Assembly: GCA_017577365.1 (NCBI GenBank)
Contig: PKRJ01000045.1
Coordinates: 1-30,468 of the forward strand
DNA length: 30,468 bases
Source: Gammaproteobacteria bacterium
GTDB lineage: Bacteria; Pseudomonadota; Gammaproteobacteria; Steroidobacterales; Rariloculaceae
Reading direction: 5' to 3'
Shown here: one piece after another, positions 1-7,703 of the stretch
How positions within the stretch are numbered: the stretch's first letter is position 1
How the letters are laid out: each line of letters begins with the position of its first letter
Program-made: the position numbers and the translations under genes
Notes under the pieces: model-generated
Told to the model about the DNA's origin: nothing
Database searches by the model: none
Seen by the model: only the letters and a program-made list of their open reading frames with translations

Positions 1-423
1 ATCACGCAGCGTCCGGAGCTCTTTGCCGCGGCAATCGTGCAGGTGCCGCTGCTCGACATGCTGCGCTACCAGCATTTTCTGATGGCGCGTTATTGGGTGC
101 CGGAGTATGGCAGCGCCGAGAATCCGGAGCAGTTCGAATATCTCTACCGCTACTCTCCGTACCATCGGGTACGGAAGGGCGTGCGCTATCCGGCGACGTT
201 CTTGACCGCGGGCGAGAACGACAGCCGCGTGCACCCGTTGCACGCGCGCAAGATGGCCGCGAAGCTGCAGGCCGCAACCGCCGCGGATCCGGGCGAGGCG
301 CCGATCCTGCTGTGGGTCGACCGCGAGACCGGTCACGGGCAGGGCAAGCCGCTCGATATCCGCATTCGCGAGGCCACGGACCTGTTGGTGTTCATGGCCT
401 GGCAGCTCGGCCTCGAAGAGTAG
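1..423 (+). CDS. Prolyl oligopeptidase family (S9) serine peptidase, C-terminal end only
   Basis: The reading frame is open from the first base of the window and stops with TAG at 421-423, giving the last 140 residues of a larger protein. It resembles the C-terminal alpha/beta-hydrolase lobe of S9A prolyl endopeptidases. The segment with MARYWVPEYGS, followed by YSPYHRV, is typical of the family. The two catalytic residues expected in this part are present: Asp in NDSRVHP (codon 220-222) and His in TGHGQGKP (codon 334-336). The nucleophilic Ser and the N-terminal beta-propeller must lie before the window. Such enzymes cleave short peptides after proline. Whether this one is secreted cannot be seen because its N terminus is missing. 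It is unrelated in function to the tRNA and tig genes that follow. Family assignment is fairly secure; the exact subfamily is not. Confidence 0.85.
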   Translation: MTQRPELFAAAIVQVPLLDMLRYQHFLMARYWVPEYGSAENPEQFEYLYRYSPYHRVRKGVRYPATFLTAGENDSRVHPLHARKMAAKLQAATAADPGEAPILLWVDRETGHGQGKPLDIRIREATDLLVFMAWQLGLEE

Positions 424-505
424 TGCTCGCAGTCGCTTCGCGCCGCGCGCGGGCTCGCCCGCCGAGAGGCTCGCTTCTCGTCCCGCCCGCGGCCGCGTCG
501 GCCGG

Positions 506-511
506 TATAAT
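506..511 (+). promoter_or_regulatory. -10 element (TATAAT) of tRNA-Leu
   Basis: A perfect TATAAT lies 11 bases before the 5' end of tRNA-Leu in otherwise very GC-rich DNA. No convincing -35 hexamer is found at 16-18 bases upstream (around 483-488). The position fits transcription of the tRNA, possibly continuing into tig because no promoter or terminator is evident between 608 and 737. Confidence 0.55.
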
Positions 512-522
512 GGCTGCAGCAT

Positions 523-607
523 GCGAAAGTGGCGGAACTGGTAGACGCGCTGGATTTAGGTTCCAGTGGGGCAACCCGTGGGAGTTCGAGTCTCCCCTTT
601 CGCACCA
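523..607 (+). tRNA. tRNA-Leu (anticodon UAG)
   Basis: This is a class II tRNA of 85 nt with encoded CCA at 605-607. The acceptor stem GCGAAAG (523-529) pairs with CTTTCGC (597-603), with discriminator A604. The anticodon stem CTGGA/TCCAG (550-554 and 562-566) encloses the loop TTTAGGT, with anticodon TAG at 557-559. A long variable arm (GGGGCAACCCGT region) and the T-arm GGGAGTTCGAGTCTCCC complete the fold. It reads CUA and other CUN leucine codons. Confidence 0.97.
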
Positions 608-662
608 GGGGTTGCAGGATTCAACGAGCGTGCGGGTAGCGCCGCTTCGGATCGACGCGCGA

Positions 663-709
663 GGCGGTTCCGCCGCGGCGCCGAGGTCCGCCGGGCGGCA
701 AGAACCGCC
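663..709 (+). other. Inverted repeat in the tig leader
   Basis: GGCGGTTC (663-670) pairs perfectly with GAACCGCC (702-709) around a 31-base GC-rich loop that can itself fold. It lies between tRNA-Leu and tig and has no T-run after it, so it does not look like an intrinsic terminator. It could be an mRNA 5' stability or processing hairpin. This is structure only; no function is shown. Confidence 0.4.
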
Positions 710-737
710 GCATTAACGCAGAAGACGGACTTGACAC

Positions 738-2051
738 GTGCTGGCTGAATCGAAAGTCGACGTCTCCGTAGAGCAGGCGTCAGGGCTGGAGCGCCGTTTG
801 ACCATTCGCGTCCCGAGCGAGGAGATCGAGCGCGAAGTCGAGGCGCGCCTGCAAAAGGTTGGGCGTACCGCCCGTCTCAAGGGGTTCCGACCGGGCAAGG
901 TGCCGCTCAAGGTCGTGCGCAAGCACTACGGCGCACAGGTGCGCCAGGAAGTGCTGTCGGACGTGATCCGCGTGAGCTATTCGCGCGCGGTGCAGCAGGC
1001 GCAGCTCAATCCCGCGGGCGGTCCGCAGATCGAGCCGCTGACCGGTCTCACGGAAGGCGAGGATTTCAGCTTCCGGGCGACGTTCGAGGTCTTCCCGGAG
1101 ATCAAGCTGAACGATCTCGAGAAGCTCGAGATCGCGCGGCCGCGCGTCGAGATCACGGAGGCGGACGTCGACGCGATGCTCGAGAAGCTGCGCGAGCAGC
1201 GCGCCGAATGGCGTACCGTGGAGCGGCCCGCGAGCAAGGGCGACCGCGTGGTCGTGGATTTCGTCGGCCGTATCGACGGCGAGCCGTTCCAGGGCAGCGA
1301 ATCGCAGGAGGTTCGGATCGTCGTCGGCGCCGGACAGGTGCTCGAGGATTTCGACCGTGCGCTCGAGGGCCTTTCTGCCGGCGAGACGAGGACGGCGAAG
1401 GTCCAGTTCCCGGCCGACTACCCGCGCGAGGACTTGCGCGGCAAACAGGCCGATTTCGAGATCAAGGCGCACCGGGTCGAGGAGAAGGTGCTGCCCGAGG
1501 TCGACGCGGAGTTCGCGAAAGCGTTCGGCGTCGAGGAAGGCGGCGTGGAGAAGCTCCGCGTCGAGGTTCGTGCCAACATGCAGCGCGAGCTGGATGAGAA
1601 GCTCCGGGCCGAGACGAAGACGCGGACGTTCGACGCGCTGCTCGCCGCGAACGAGGTTACGACGCCGCGTGCGCTCGTGAGCCAGGAAATCCGCCATCTC
1701 CAGGCCGACGCGATGAGCCGCCTCGGCATCACGGATCCTGCCAAGGCGCCTCCGGCGGAGCATTTCGAGGCCGCGGCTCGGCGCCGGGTCGCGGTCGGAT
1801 TGCTCGTCCAGGAACTCATTCGTGCGCACGGGATCGAACTCGACCGGGCCCGCGTGCAGCGCCGCGTCGACGAGCTCGTCGCGCCGTTCGAGAATCCCGA
1901 GGAAGCCGCGCGCCTCTATCGCACGAGCCGCGAGCTGATGTCGCAGGTCGAGGCGAGCGTGCTCGAGGATCAGGTCGTCGAGACGATTCTCGAGCGCGCG
2001 AAGGTGACGGACGAGCCTCGGTCGTTCGAGGAGTTCATGGCGGCCGGTTGA
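738..2051 (+). CDS. tig: Trigger factor, ribosome-associated chaperone and peptidyl-prolyl isomerase
   Basis: Trigger factor binds ribosomal protein uL23 at the exit tunnel and shields nascent chains in the cytoplasm. The 437-residue product matches the usual length (E. coli 432). The N-terminal domain carries the ribosome-docking signature GFRPGKVP at about residues 49-56. An FKBP-type PPIase domain spans about 165-248 (KGDRVVVDFVGRIDG to FEIKAHRVEEK). The rest is the helical C-terminal substrate-binding domain. The start is GTG at 738; the conserved N-terminal beta-strand (VSVEQASGLERRL) begins about nine residues later, so the start cannot be far wrong, although the ribosome-binding site is weak. 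It heads the conserved tig-clpP-clpX-lon order, linking nascent-chain folding to proteolysis. A tRNA-Leu and a hairpin precede it. Confidence 0.97.
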   Translation: MLAESKVDVSVEQASGLERRLTIRVPSEEIEREVEARLQKVGRTARLKGFRPGKVPLKVVRKHYGAQVRQEVLSDVIRVSYSRAVQQAQLNPAGGPQIEPLTGLTEGEDFSFRATFEVFPEIKLNDLEKLEIARPRVEITEADVDAMLEKLREQRAEWRTVERPASKGDRVVVDFVGRIDGEPFQGSESQEVRIVVGAGQVLEDFDRALEGLSAGETRTAKVQFPADYPREDLRGKQADFEIKAHRVEEKVLPEVDAEFAKAFGVEEGGVEKLRVEVRANMQRELDEKLRAETKTRTFDALLAANEVTTPRALVSQEIRHLQADAMSRLGITDPAKAPPAEHFEAAARRRVAVGLLVQELIRAHGIELDRARVQRRVDELVAPFENPEEAARLYRTSRELMSQVEASVLEDQVVETILERAKVTDEPRSFEEFMAAG

Positions 2052-2179
2052 CGAGAACGGGGCGGACGGTCGGATTGCGGCCGCTCCGTCCTTGCGTGGG
2101 GTCGAGCCCTTCGGTCAGGTCCTTTCGGGCCCCTCCCGGAGATCCGAGGACACCGTACGCAACGCGAGTGAGCGAACGA

Positions 2180-2194
2180 CGGGGACGGGCCCCG
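2180..2194 (+). other. Small hairpin upstream of the clpP ribosome-binding site
   Basis: CGGGG (2180-2184) and CCCCG (2190-2194) form a 5-bp stem with a 5-base loop, ending 25 bases before the clpP GTG and just before its GAGGGAG Shine-Dalgarno sequence. The 168-bp tig-clpP spacer contains no gene. A role in translation or transcript stability is only a possibility. Confidence 0.25.
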
Positions 2195-2219
2195 CCTTCC
2201 ACCTTGAGGGAGTACGAGA

Positions 2220-2828
2220 GTGAGCGCAACTGCCCTGAATCTGGTTCCGATGGTCGTGGAGCAAACGGCTCGCGGTGAGCGCGCGTACGACATCTACTCG
2301 CGCCTGCTGAAGGATCGGGTCGTGTTCGTCGTCGGGCCGATCGACGATCACATGGCGAATCTGGTCGTCGCGCAGCTCTTGTTCCTCGAGTCCGAGAACC
2401 CGGACAAGGACATTCATCTGTACATCAATTCTCCCGGCGGCATCGTAACGTCCGGTTTGTCGATCTATGACACGATGCAATTCATAAAACCGGACGTGAG
2501 CACGATCTGCTTGGGGCAGGCCGCGAGCATGGGCGCGCTGCTGCTCGCGGCCGGTGCGAAGGGCAAGCGGTATTGCCTGCCGCATTCACGAATCATGATT
2601 CACCAGCCGAGCGGGGGCTTCCAGGGACAAGCAGCGGATATCGATATTCACGCCCGTGAGGTGCTGAAGCTCCGCGATCGGCTCAACCATATTCTGGCGC
2701 ACCACACCGGCCAGCCGGTCGAGAAGATCGCCGCGGACAGCGACCGGGACCATTTCATGGACGGAGAAACCGCGGTGGCGTACGGTCTAATCGATCAGGT
2801 GCTGCACAAGCGCGAGTCCAAGCCTTGA
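2220..2828 (+). CDS. clpP: ATP-dependent Clp protease proteolytic subunit
   Basis: ClpP forms the 14-subunit serine-protease chamber into which ClpX (next gene) or ClpA threads unfolded substrates. The 202-residue product has the complete catalytic triad with family spacing: Ser103 in GQAASMGA, His128 in MIHQPSGG, and Asp177 in DSDRDHF. SPGG at 71-74 forms the oxyanion-binding loop, and the hydrophobic patch for IGF-loop docking lies in the conserved core. GTG at 2220 is chosen as start because GAGGGAG precedes it at a good distance; ATG at 2250 is an alternative. About the first 10-15 residues probably form the propeptide that ClpP removes by self-cleavage. It is separated from clpX by 118 bp containing a strong promoter, so clpX can be expressed apart from clpP. 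Confidence 0.98.
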   Translation: MSATALNLVPMVVEQTARGERAYDIYSRLLKDRVVFVVGPIDDHMANLVVAQLLFLESENPDKDIHLYINSPGGIVTSGLSIYDTMQFIKPDVSTICLGQAASMGALLLAAGAKGKRYCLPHSRIMIHQPSGGFQGQAADIDIHAREVLKLRDRLNHILAHHTGQPVEKIAADSDRDHFMDGETAVAYGLIDQVLHKRESKP

Positions 2829-2878
2829 CGTGGTCGACACTCTCTCAAGTAACCATAAGGAAAGTGAGATTCCGAGCT

Positions 2879-2907
2879 TTGCACACCTCGTGGACTAGTG
2901 CTATAAG
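2879..2907 (+). promoter_or_regulatory. Sigma-70-type promoter of clpX
   Basis: TTGCAC (2879-2884) and TATAAG (2902-2907) are separated by exactly 17 bases, with clpX starting 40 bases later behind AAGGAAGG (2935-2942). This matches the vegetative consensus closely and sits in the clpP-clpX spacer, giving clpX its own transcript in addition to any read-through from clpP. Confidence 0.7.
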
Positions 2908-2946
2908 GCCGGCAAGCACTTTTCTGACGAGCAGAAGGAAGGCGCT

Positions 2947-4239
<1,293 letters not shown>

Positions 4240-4413
4240 GCGGAGCTTCACGGAGAAGGGAGCTTGGCCCTTTTCCGCCCCGCTCGCTTCCCTTTGCTCC
4301 GGCGAAATTGGACACAGGCCCTCTTTTTGCCGGCAGAATGGCTCTAATCTCTTCTTTCCCGGGCCGTCTTCGCTGTCCCGATCTTTCAATCCGGTACCGA
4401 GGGAACCGAAACG

Positions 4414-6840
4414 ATGGAAACAGGTAATCCGGAGCGCCCAGAATTCCGACGGCTGCCGATCCTTCCGCTGAGGGACGTCGTCGTCTATCCCCACATGGTG
4501 CTTCCGCTCTTCGTCGGGCGGGAGAAGTCGGTGATCGCGCTCGACAAGGCGATGGCGGCAGGCAAGGAGATCCTGCTCGTCGCGCAGCAGCAGGCGGACG
4601 TCGACGATCCGACCGAGAAGGACATCTATCAGATCGGCACGGTCGCGACGATCCTGCAGCTCTTGAAGCTGCCCGACGGCACCGTGAAGGTGCTCGTCGA
4701 GGGCGTGAAGCGTGCCCGGCTTCACAATCTCAAGATCGAGGACTGCTTCTCGGCCGAGGCCGAGGAGCTCGTCGAGACCAGCAACGCGGACCCGCGCGAG
4801 GTCGACGTGCTGGCCCGCTCGCTGATCGCGCGCTTCGAGCAGTACGTCAAGCTGAACAAAAAGATCCCGCCGGAGATCCTCACTTCACTGTCCGGCATCG
4901 ACTCGCCGAGCCGGCTCGCCGACACCGTCGCGATGCACATGTCGCTGAAGCTCGCCGAGAAGCAGAAGGTGCTCGAGATGGTCGACGTGCCCGAGCGGCT
5001 CGAGCACGTGCTCGGGCTGATCGACGGCGAGATCGACATGCTGCGCATCGAGAAGCGCATCCGCGGCCGCGTCAAGCAGCAGATGGAGAAGAGCCAGCGC
5101 GAGTACTACCTGAATGAGCAGATGAAGGCCATTCAGAAAGAGCTCGGCGAGATGGACGACGCGCCGAACGAGCTACAGGAGCTCGAGCAGAAGATCAAAG
5201 CCGCCGGCATGCCGAAAGACGTGCACGAGAAGGCGATGAGCGAGCTCAACAAGCTCAAGATGATGTCGCCGATGTCCGCGGAGGCGACCGTCGTCCGCAA
5301 CTACATCGACTGGCTCGTGAAGGCGCCGTGGAAGGCCCGCACGAAAGTGCATCGCAACCTCGAAACCGCCGAGCGCGTCCTCGAGGAAGATCACTACGGG
5401 CTCGAGAAGGTCAAGGAGCGGATCCTCGAGTACCTCGCGGTGCAGCAGCGCGTGAAGGAGCTGAAAGGGCCGATCCTGTGCCTCGTTGGTCCGCCCGGCG
5501 TCGGCAAGACGTCGCTCGGTCAGAGCATCGCGCGCGCGACGAACCGCAAGTTCGTGCGGATGTCGCTCGGCGGCGTCCGCGACGAGGCGGAGATCCGCGG
5601 GCATCGCCGCACGTATATCGGCTCGATGCCGGGCAAGATCATCCAGAACCTCGCGAAGGTGAAAGTGCGCAACCCGCTCTTTCTCCTCGACGAGGTCGAC
5701 AAGATGTCGATGGATTTTCGCGGCGATCCGTCGTCGGCGCTGCTGGAGGTGCTCGATCCCGAGCAGAACTCGGCGTTCAACGATCACTACCTCGAGGTCG
5801 ATTTCGATCTTTCCGAGGTGATGTTCGTCTGCACGGCGAACAGCCTGAACATTCCGGCGCCGTTGCTCGACCGCATGGAGGTCATCCGCATCCCCGGTTA
5901 TACCGAGGACGAGAAGCTCAACATAGCCCGTCGGTATCTCATTCCGAAGCAGATGCGGCAGAACGGGCTGAAGGAGAACGAGCTCAAGATCTCCGACGCG
6001 GCGATCCTCGACATCATCCGGTACTACACGCGCGAGGCCGGCGTCCGCAATCTCGAGCGCGAGATCGCGACGATCTGCCGCAAGGTCGTCAAGCAGCTCT
6101 TACAGAAGCCGCGTAAGAGCCTCGTGCGCGTCACGCACGACAACCTCTCGAAGTATCTCGGCGTGCGGCGTTTCCGATACGGGCGTGCCGAGGAGAGCGA
6201 CCAGATCGGCCAGGTAACCGGTCTCGCGTGGACCGAGGTCGGCGGCGAGCTGCTCACGATCGAAGCGGCCGTCGTGCCGGGCAAGGGCAAGCTCGTGCAT
6301 ACCGGGCAGCTCGGCGACGTGATGCAGGAGTCGATCCAGGCCGCGATGACCGTCGTGCGAAGCCGCGCGGCGCTGCTCGGCATCGACGAGACCTTCTACC
6401 AGAAATCCGACGTGCACATTCACGTTCCGGAAGGGGCGACCCCGAAGGACGGCCCTTCGGCGGGCATCGGCATGTGCGTCGCGCTCGTGTCCGCGTTGAC
6501 GAAGATCCCGGTCAAAGCGAACGTTGCAATGACGGGTGAAATCACTCTCCGGGGCGAGGTGCTGCCGATCGGCGGCCTCAAGGAGAAGTTGCTCGCCGCC
6601 CACCGCGGCGGCGTGGAGGTCGTTCTGATCCCGCGGGACAACGAGAAGGACTTGACAGAAATTCCGAAGAACATCAAGGAGAAGTTGAAGATAGTTCCTG
6701 TCAAGTGGATAGACGAGGTGATCGAGCTATCGCTGCAGTACGCCCCGCGTCCGAAGCAAGACGGCGATGAAGACGTCGTCGACGGAGACGAGAAGAAGGC
6801 GGAAGAGGGCGAAACGAGCGAAGCGATTTTGGCGCATTGA
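4414..6840 (+). CDS. lon: ATP-dependent protease La (Lon)
   Basis: Lon is a cytosolic homohexamer that combines AAA+ unfolding and Ser-Lys proteolysis in one chain, degrading misfolded and short-lived regulatory proteins. The product is 808 residues (E. coli 784). It has the N-terminal LON substrate domain (LPILPLRDVVVYPHM), a coiled-coil linker around residues 190-260, Walker A GPPGVGKT at 359-366, Walker B FLLDEVDKM, and the C-terminal protease domain. The catalytic dyad is Ser682 in DGPSAGIG and Lys725 in GGLKEKLLAA, 43 residues apart as in E. coli. The extra length is an acidic, poorly conserved C-terminal tail after residue about 775. ATG at 4414 follows GAGGGA. The 174-bp upstream spacer holds no gene and no promoter that I could recognise with confidence. 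Confidence 0.99.
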   Translation: METGNPERPEFRRLPILPLRDVVVYPHMVLPLFVGREKSVIALDKAMAAGKEILLVAQQQADVDDPTEKDIYQIGTVATILQLLKLPDGTVKVLVEGVKRARLHNLKIEDCFSAEAEELVETSNADPREVDVLARSLIARFEQYVKLNKKIPPEILTSLSGIDSPSRLADTVAMHMSLKLAEKQKVLEMVDVPERLEHVLGLIDGEIDMLRIEKRIRGRVKQQMEKSQREYYLNEQMKAIQKELGEMDDAPNELQELEQKIKAAGMPKDVHEKAMSELNKLKMMSPMSAEATVVRNYIDWLVKAPWKARTKVHRNLETAERVLEEDHYGLEKVKERILEYLAVQQRVKELKGPILCLVGPPGVGKTSLGQSIARATNRKFVRMSLGGVRDEAEIRGHRRTYIGSMPGKIIQNLAKVKVRNPLFLLDEVDKMSMDFRGDPSSALLEVLDPEQNSAFNDHYLEVDFDLSEVMFVCTANSLNIPAPLLDRMEVIRIPGYTEDEKLNIARRYLIPKQMRQNGLKENELKISDAAILDIIRYYTREAGVRNLEREIATICRKVVKQLLQKPRKSLVRVTHDNLSKYLGVRRFRYGRAEESDQIGQVTGLAWTEVGGELLTIEAAVVPGKGKLVHTGQLGDVMQESIQAAMTVVRSRAALLGIDETFYQKSDVHIHVPEGATPKDGPSAGIGMCVALVSALTKIPVKANVAMTGEITLRGEVLPIGGLKEKLLAAHRGGVEVVLIPRDNEKDLTEIPKNIKEKLKIVPVKWIDEVIELSLQYAPRPKQDGDEDVVDGDEKKAEEGETSEAILAH

Positions 6841-6868
6841 TACCGCAACGAAACCGTTTGGCGCCAAG

Positions 6869-6898
6869 TTGACACGTGAAAATCGCTGTTGGTATAAG
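6869..6898 (+). promoter_or_regulatory. Sigma-70-type promoter of hupB
   Basis: A perfect -35 TTGACA (6869-6874) is followed after 18 bases by TATAAG (6893-6898). It lies in the 198-bp lon-hupB spacer and implies a leader of about 135 bases before the hupB ATG. It probably also drives the two tRNA genes downstream, which have no room for a promoter of their own. Confidence 0.75.
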
Positions 6899-7038
6899 GT
6901 TGCCTGTCTCGAAGATGTCAGCGGAAAAGGCGGGGAGCCGCGTACTTCGAGCACTTCACGAGTTGACTGGGCGAGGCGCGCAAGTCCGCGCGTCGCGGTA
7001 ATCTTTAGAACGGCTAACTATTTTCTCAAGGGACAGGA

Positions 7039-7311
7039 ATGAACAAGGCGGAACTGATCGATGCCGTTGCGAGCGCGGCCAACCTTTCCAAGGCCGAGGC
7101 CACACGTGCGGTGGACGCGGTGGTCGACACGATCACCGATGCGCTAAGGAAGGGTGAGCAGGTCTCGGTCGTCGGATTCGGCACGTTCAGCGTCAAGCAC
7201 CGCGCGGCGCGTCAAGGGCGCAACCCGAAAACCGGTGATACGATCGAGATCGCGGCGACGAACGTCCCGGGGTTCAAGGCTGGCAAGGCGCTGCGGGATG
7301 CCGTAAACTGA
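7039..7311 (+). CDS. hupB: DNA-binding protein HU-beta
   Basis: HU is a small, abundant dimeric nucleoid protein that bends DNA without sequence specificity and affects replication, repair and transcription. The 90-residue product has the full HU/IHF fold: the helical N terminus (MNKAELIDAVA), the core GFGTFSVKHRAARQGRNPKTG, and the Pro-containing DNA-intercalating arm around residues 55-75. The family signature from GFGTF through RNPxTG is intact. The order lon-hupB-ppiD is the usual one for HU-beta rather than HU-alpha or IHF. ATG at 7039 follows AAGGGACAGG. The stop lies only 14 bases before tRNA-Val, so hupB mRNA and the tRNAs are probably made as one precursor and cut apart. Confidence 0.97.
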   Translation: MNKAELIDAVASAANLSKAEATRAVDAVVDTITDALRKGEQVSVVGFGTFSVKHRAARQGRNPKTGDTIEIAATNVPGFKAGKALRDAVN

Positions 7312-7325
7312 CCGGCTCTGTCCCA

Positions 7326-7401
7326 GGGTGCTTAGCTCAGCTGGGAGAGCGTCGCCCTTACAAGGCGAAGGTCGGGGGTTCGATCCCCTCAGCACCCACC
7401 A
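7326..7401 (+). tRNA. tRNA-Val (anticodon UAC)
   Basis: This is a 76-nt tRNA with encoded CCA (7399-7401). Acceptor stem GGGTGCT (7326-7332) pairs with AGCACCC (7391-7397), with discriminator A7398. The anticodon stem TCGCC/GGCGA encloses CTTACAA, with anticodon TAC at 7359-7361. The T-arm GGGGGTTCGATCCCC is canonical. It starts 14 bases after hupB. Confidence 0.98.
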
Positions 7402-7412
7402 GAGTAGACGAT

Positions 7413-7489
7413 GGAGTGGTAGTTCAGCTGGTTAGAATACCGGCCTGTCACGCCGGGGGTCGCGGGTTCGAGTCCCGTCCACTCCGCCA
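7413..7489 (+). tRNA. tRNA-Asp (anticodon GUC)
   Basis: This is a 77-nt tRNA with encoded CCA (7487-7489). Acceptor stem GGAGTGG (7413-7419) pairs with CCACTCC (7479-7485), with discriminator G7486, as is usual for Asp. The anticodon stem CCGGC/GCCGG encloses CTGTCAC, with anticodon GTC at 7447-7449. It is 11 bases from tRNA-Val, so the two form a processed tandem, and is followed at once by a T-run and a terminator hairpin. Confidence 0.98.
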
Positions 7490-7501
7490 GTTTTTTTGAC
7501 G

Positions 7502-7554
7502 AAGGACAGATTTCTTTCCGGCCGGAGCCGGAAACGAGTCTGTCCTTTGTTTTT
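7502..7554 (+). terminator. Intrinsic terminator after the hupB/tRNA unit
   Basis: The outer arms AAGGACAGA (7502-7510) and TCTGTCCTT (7539-7547) enclose inner arms TTTCCGGC (7515-7522) and GCCGGAAA (7527-7534) with a CGGA tetraloop. The segments between them pair mostly through G-U wobbles. The stem is followed by TTGTTTTT (7547-7554). A further seven-T run (7491-7497) precedes the stem, so the hairpin may also act on the opposite strand. It is the first of three palindromes in the tRNA-Asp to ppiD spacer. Confidence 0.75.
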
Positions 7555-7567
7555 CCAGGATCGTGAA

Positions 7568-7582
7568 GGGGCCGCTGGCCCC
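7568..7582. repeat. GGGGCC / GGCCCC hairpin in the tRNA-ppiD spacer
   Basis: A perfect 6-bp inverted repeat (7568-7573 and 7577-7582) around GCT. It lies between the terminator at 7502-7554 and the large palindrome at 7607-7683, making the spacer a row of three stem-loops. Confidence 0.5.
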
Positions 7583-7606
7583 GTCGGCCCTCGGGCGAAA
7601 CCGATG

Positions 7607-7683
7607 AGGGGTCGGAGCCCTTTGATGCCCGCGCGGGCCGTTTTCCGAGGGCCGCCTCGGGGCATGAAAGGGCTCTGACCCCT
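7607..7683. repeat. Long imperfect palindrome, REP-like element upstream of ppiD
   Basis: Left arm 7607-7630 and right arm 7660-7683 pair over 24 positions with one G-U pair (7614/7676) and one mismatch (7624/7666). The arms read AGGGGTCGGAGCCCTTT and, on the other strand, AGGGGTCAGAGCCCTTT. The interior can form two small hairpins instead: GCCCGCGCGGGC (7627-7638) and CCGAGG-GCCG-CCTCGG (7645-7660). The right arm runs into TTTT, 20 bases before the ppiD start. The size, intergenic position after tRNA genes and nested palindromes resemble REP/BIME-type extragenic repeats. No second copy of the arm sequence was noticed in this window, so repeat-family membership is inferred. Confidence 0.55.
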
Positions 7684-7703
7684 TTTGTCGTTTCGGGGAT
7701 GCC

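Noticed and set aside
780..1829. Long open frame antisense to tig (349 codons), and similar antisense frames over lon, ppiD, dnaQ, pgi, wzi and kpsD
   Set aside because: High G+C opens antisense frames. Their products are arginine-, alanine- or leucine-rich and show no recognisable domain, while the opposite strand encodes clear proteins.
4240..4413. Heat-shock (sigma-32) or sigma-70 promoter for lon
   Set aside because: TCTAAT near 4346 lacks a -35 partner at the right spacing, and no CTTGAA / CCCCAT pair was found. An imperfect inverted repeat near 4251-4302 is too ragged to call.
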